A program made the translations under genes and the position numbers. Under the pieces are notes generated by a model. It was not told the DNA's origin. It made no database searches and saw nothing but the letters and a program-made list of their open reading frames with translations. 64,000 nucleotides of DNA, from the NCBI RefSeq assembly GCF_022201045.2, contig NC_068557.1, forward strand, positions 23,103,501 through 23,167,500. Direction: 5' to 3'. Positions 61,201-64,000 of this stretch are shown piece after piece (position 1 is the stretch's first letter; each line of letters starts with the position of its first letter). The DNA comes from Citrus sinensis. Lineage: Eukaryota > Streptophyta > Magnoliopsida > Sapindales > Rutaceae.

Positions 61201-63559
61201 AACACAAGATCATCTAATTTTATGTATCTAAACACAGATTTAGTTTTTCAATCACCAGCAGGGTATCAGAATTACCATCACTTACATGGAAGGGAAAAAG
61301 AGTACTAATTTCCTCTTACTCTATATACATATAAATTCCAATAATAACATCCCAGTTTTCTTGAATAAACAAGAAATGCCTTTCAATTCACTAGAAACTA
61401 AAATCCAAAGCAAAGCGCTTTTCCCATAAGAGTACAAAGTGTTCATCACAAGTCACATATATTCTTCCATTCTGGCATTCTGCCATTCTGCCAACCAAAA
61501 GTCCCATAACATTGCCCACTTTCAACAGTTCCACAATAATGTCAAGGTCTTTCTTGCATCCAAATCACCAAGTCTCCATACACAAACAAACACATGAAGC
61601 CAAAGACACCAATGGCAGTTTAGCAGCTAGAAAAGGCAACTAACCCCATTAAACCAGTTTTACAAGCTATTCTTAAAGAACGTCATTTCACAGCCACCAA
61701 TTGCGTCAGGAAAGATCACTAACCTCACTAGATTTCCAGGCCACCTCGTGCTAATGGAGTTTATTCACAGTGGTTGGTACCTTTCAACATGGTTAGATGT
61801 GGATTCAGGTGTCAGGTGAAATTCCCTTTCCTTCATTTATGTATGCATACATTCAAGGACAAGAGAGGAGACAATGCTGTAGACTTTAGTTAGCTTCAAT
61901 GAGATTGAAAGTGAATTCAAAAGGGAATCTTGAGCGATGAAAAAAATTATAGAGGGATTAGTGAGAATAGTCAGAACCAATCAGGAAATCATGCAGGAAG
62001 CTTCATGTTTGACAAATTAGTTTTAGAGATTGAAGGAGCCATTCTCAACAATAACATGGATCAAAAGCACCTTCTTTGTTAGCATATTCAAACAACACCT
62101 ATGCTTTTTAGATAATATGTACAATCACTTAGACAATTCATTGCCCATAATGGAGTGGCAAAATGCTGCGTCAATTTCAACATTTTTTCAGCTAGGTCGA
62201 CTGCTGACCATTCTCATACCATACTGATTCCTTCTTCTGGTCACTTGAATCACTCATTCAGAGTCCAACCCATGCGCTTGGTATGCCCAAGTTCTTTTCT
62301 ACTTAAAATATTTGATCCAGGAAACAAGTCTGCATTGGAGAATGTGCCTCATCCTTCATTTTTGGGCATGGTTCCACATATATTCCTATCCATTTTTCCT
62401 TTTCTGCTAATTCTCTGTGTTTTAGGAACTAATTTTCTGTCCGCGCAATTGAAAATGTTCTGAAGCTTTGTTTTAAGAAGGAAGATCAATCAGCATGCAC
62501 AAAGTTTATTTACTACTAACAGATGGTTACAAAGAAAAGAGTAATCAAGAGAAGACATTGTAGGAAAGAGATGAGTTTGCTGGTCAAAGAACAATTTTAT
62601 AACTAGGAATGAAGTAAATAGAATATAGCACCGCAGAAGAATTTACCAATAAAGTCGTGTAATTGCTGCCGAGCGATTTTATGGGCACGAAGAAATGCCG
62701 CACAGATGGAACACGCAAATTCCAACCTCTCCACAGTGAAATATGTAATCAATTTTTGCGGAAACATGCTTGTCTGAAGGAATTTGTAATAATTTGGGAA
62801 ACTAACATTGTCTTTTAAGCCTCTCCAATCACATAACTCATTAGATGCCAAATCAATTCCTTCATCCACTGATTGCATCAAAATATTAGCAGCAGTTTGT
62901 GTTATCCTTCCCTCATCAAGCATTGCCCAGTAAGCAGCCTGGACACCTGATATGGAAATTTTATCAATTTGGCATTGTCATTACGTAGCTGGAAGAAGTT
63001 TTTATTTCCAAAAAGGATTTGAAAATGTACATTAGCAATAAAATTAAGCAGCAAACACACAAGTATATCTCTCCAGTCTCAAAGAAAACAGTAAAGACCC
63101 TTCTAGTTGCTAAACTTGAGGAATATCCAATTTGTTCATGGATTATTAACTTGCTAATTATAGATTGAACTTGGCATGATTAAAATTAGCATAATTTTGA
63201 AAGAAGATACCCTGGCCTCACATACATGCATGCAAATGTGCACACGGAAGGAGAGTAAAACAGGAACTAATGCATTGAGAATAAAAAAGTTCAGTAGCAG
63301 GCAAAGCAAAAACAATAAAGTACAAACCATTCAAAAGGCGTATGCGTATATCTCTCAAATTTGTGGGGTCCAGACTATCGCCAGTTTCAGATGCACTGTG
63401 AGGATGCATAGGTACCCCTTCCAAATCATTTAAGCATCTTATATACCTTTTAACTGTTGGCCAGTCAACAGGTCCCAACTCCTCATCATCACCAAGATCA
63501 CCAAAAGTCTTAAATGCTGTGTTCAACATTTCATACTTTGTGTAGTCCAATATACGCCT
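52252..63559 (-). CDS. SOS1: SOS1 plasma-membrane Na+/H+ antiporter, C-terminal part
   Basis: Nine minus-strand exons in phase: 63559-63328, 62946-62647, 60957-60860, 55406-55275, 55191-54973, 54870-54664, 54399-54135, 53106-52814 and 52566-52252. They give 686 residues, the long cytosolic tail of SOS1. The first exon starts RRILDYTKYEMLN, just after the transport domain. The membrane part and start codon lie beyond 64000. A cyclic-nucleotide-binding-like domain is visible (LYREGSKPSGIWLI, HGSTLGLYEVLIGKPY). The end has the Asp/Ser-acidic stretch and DSPSLLSF, matching the DSPS site phosphorylated by the SOS2 kinase in Arabidopsis. SOS1 exports Na+ from the cell, the main salt-tolerance exporter. 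All splice sites used are GT/AG. The 5453-bp intron 55407-60859 is enlarged by a copia insertion. Confidence 0.95.
55555..55785 (+). repeat. Copia 5' LTR
   Basis: 231 bases from TGTTGAAAAT to TTTTCTTCA. It differs from the 3' LTR at three positions. A TGCTGTATATATTCC stretch is a TATA-like promoter candidate. Confidence 0.95.
55786..55797 (+). other. Primer-binding site (initiator tRNA-Met)
   Basis: TGGTATCAGAGC directly abuts the 5' LTR and matches the 3' end of plant initiator methionine tRNA, the usual copia primer. Confidence 0.93.
55924..60441 (+). pseudogene. Copia gag-pol, interrupted
   Basis: Gag starts at the ATG at 55924 (MASSSTSVTV). The zinc knuckle is altered: the first Cys of CX2CX4HX4C is Ser (WSDHC). 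A one-base shift lies at about 56845-56861, after which the protease is read in another frame (FSKEQMEIL, IIDTGASNHMTG). A TGA at 57471-57473 precedes LGHPSF, frame shifts again in the A/T run at 57503-57516, and a second TGA is at 57583-57585. From about 57586 to 60441 the frame is open: integrase (CEICQFAKH before the last stop, then SDVWG, KTDNAKEYF, NGVAERKNRHL), reverse transcriptase (VGCKWIFTVK, QLDIKNAFLNG, YVDD at about 59485-59496) and RNase H (YSDADWAGD, SSAEAEF, KHVEIDRHFI). The copy cannot make a full polyprotein. Confidence 0.92.
60440..60448 (+). other. Polypurine tract
   Basis: A run of purines (gagggggag) immediately before the 3' LTR primes plus-strand synthesis in this family. 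Confidence 0.9.
60449..60679 (+). repeat. Copia 3' LTR
   Basis: 231 bases, colinear with the 5' LTR and with three substitutions relative to it. The terminal CA is at 60678-60679. Confidence 0.95.
60958..62646. other. SOS1 intron without recognised content
   Basis: A 1.7-kb intron between two well-placed SOS1 exons. An ORF at 62155-62463 on the plus strand has no recognisable domain. No transposon ends were noticed. Confidence 0.5.
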
Positions 63560-64000
63560 CTGTCACCACATATTGGGATATTTATTGGTTAAAAATACAA
63601 GCAAATAATATACATATATATATAAACATTAAAAAAAAAAAGTCCATTATCTTAGGAATGGACAGTTCATTATAACAATAGTCAATGATCGAGATTATAT
63701 ATCAAGGAAATATACTGTATAACAGTAGCCAAAGATTAAACTAAAGCTTCGTCTCATATAATCTAGTAACGAGTATGATAATATTGTTTAGAATTTATTT
63801 GTTGTTGTCGTTTGCATATCTGCGGGACTGCTCCACTGTAGATCACATAATTTTGTCTTCTCATTCTTAGAGGAGTTACCCAAGGTTTAAATCAACAGGC
63901 TCATTTAAAATAGGTTTGAATTCCTATTCTTCCTCTCATATTCTTATAGTCATTTTGTTATAGACAAAAATCCATCTTTGGAATAGTAATCTTCTTTATT
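63560..64000. other. SOS1 intron continuing past the window edge
   Basis: AT-rich, with no stretch on the minus strand that matches the SOS1 segment expected upstream of RRILDYTKYE. The next exon must lie beyond 64000. Confidence 0.6.

Noticed and set aside
62155..62463. ORF of 102 residues in a SOS1 intron
   Set aside because: No domain recognised. It is on the opposite strand of a well-defined intron and has no other support.

Overview
The window reads as nuclear DNA of a eudicot plant. It is AT-rich and intron-bearing, with plant gene families and many plant transposable elements. Protein resemblance recalled from memory suggests a woody rosid, possibly Citrus, but the sequence alone does not prove this.

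Layout, left to right. A glutamate decarboxylase gene in six exons (5915-8990, +) is followed by a small secreted eight-cysteine lipid-transfer-type protein (11384-11872, +) and an XRI1-like meiosis/DNA-repair gene in five exons (14540-15886, +). From about 19 to 25 kb lies a degraded, transposon-derived block. It holds a frameshifted fragment with a viroplasmin/RNase H1 N-terminal-type domain plus a membrane segment (+), a shortened FAR1-RELATED SEQUENCE gene (-) whose transposase core is missing, tandem repeats, and an element with long terminal inverted repeats. Between 25 and 31.9 kb there is AT-rich gene-poor DNA with tandem repeats and one doubtful small ORF. A nearly complete L1-type LINE occupies 31.9-38.1 kb (-). 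From 38 to 46 kb there are several MITEs, a retrotransposon LTR remnant, and a foldback element with a second MITE nested inside it.

The right end holds two ion-transport genes arranged tail to tail. One is a KUP/HAK/KT potassium transporter in eight exons (46440-51479, +). The other is the C-terminal 686 residues of the Na+/H+ antiporter SOS1 in nine exons (52252-63559, -), which continues beyond the window. A young Ty1/copia retrotransposon with nearly identical 231-bp LTRs sits antisense in a SOS1 intron.

The host genes do not form an operon-like unit. The one suggestive association is the K+ transporter next to the Na+ exporter, both acting in ion and salt homeostasis. Exon models were built by hand from GT/AG sites and reading-frame continuity. 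All six multi-exon models except the FAR1-like one keep frame throughout. No new multi-gene system was found. The most unusual items are the core-deleted FAR1-like gene with a broken splice acceptor, the two-frameshift viroplasmin-type fragment facing it, and the nested foldback element.
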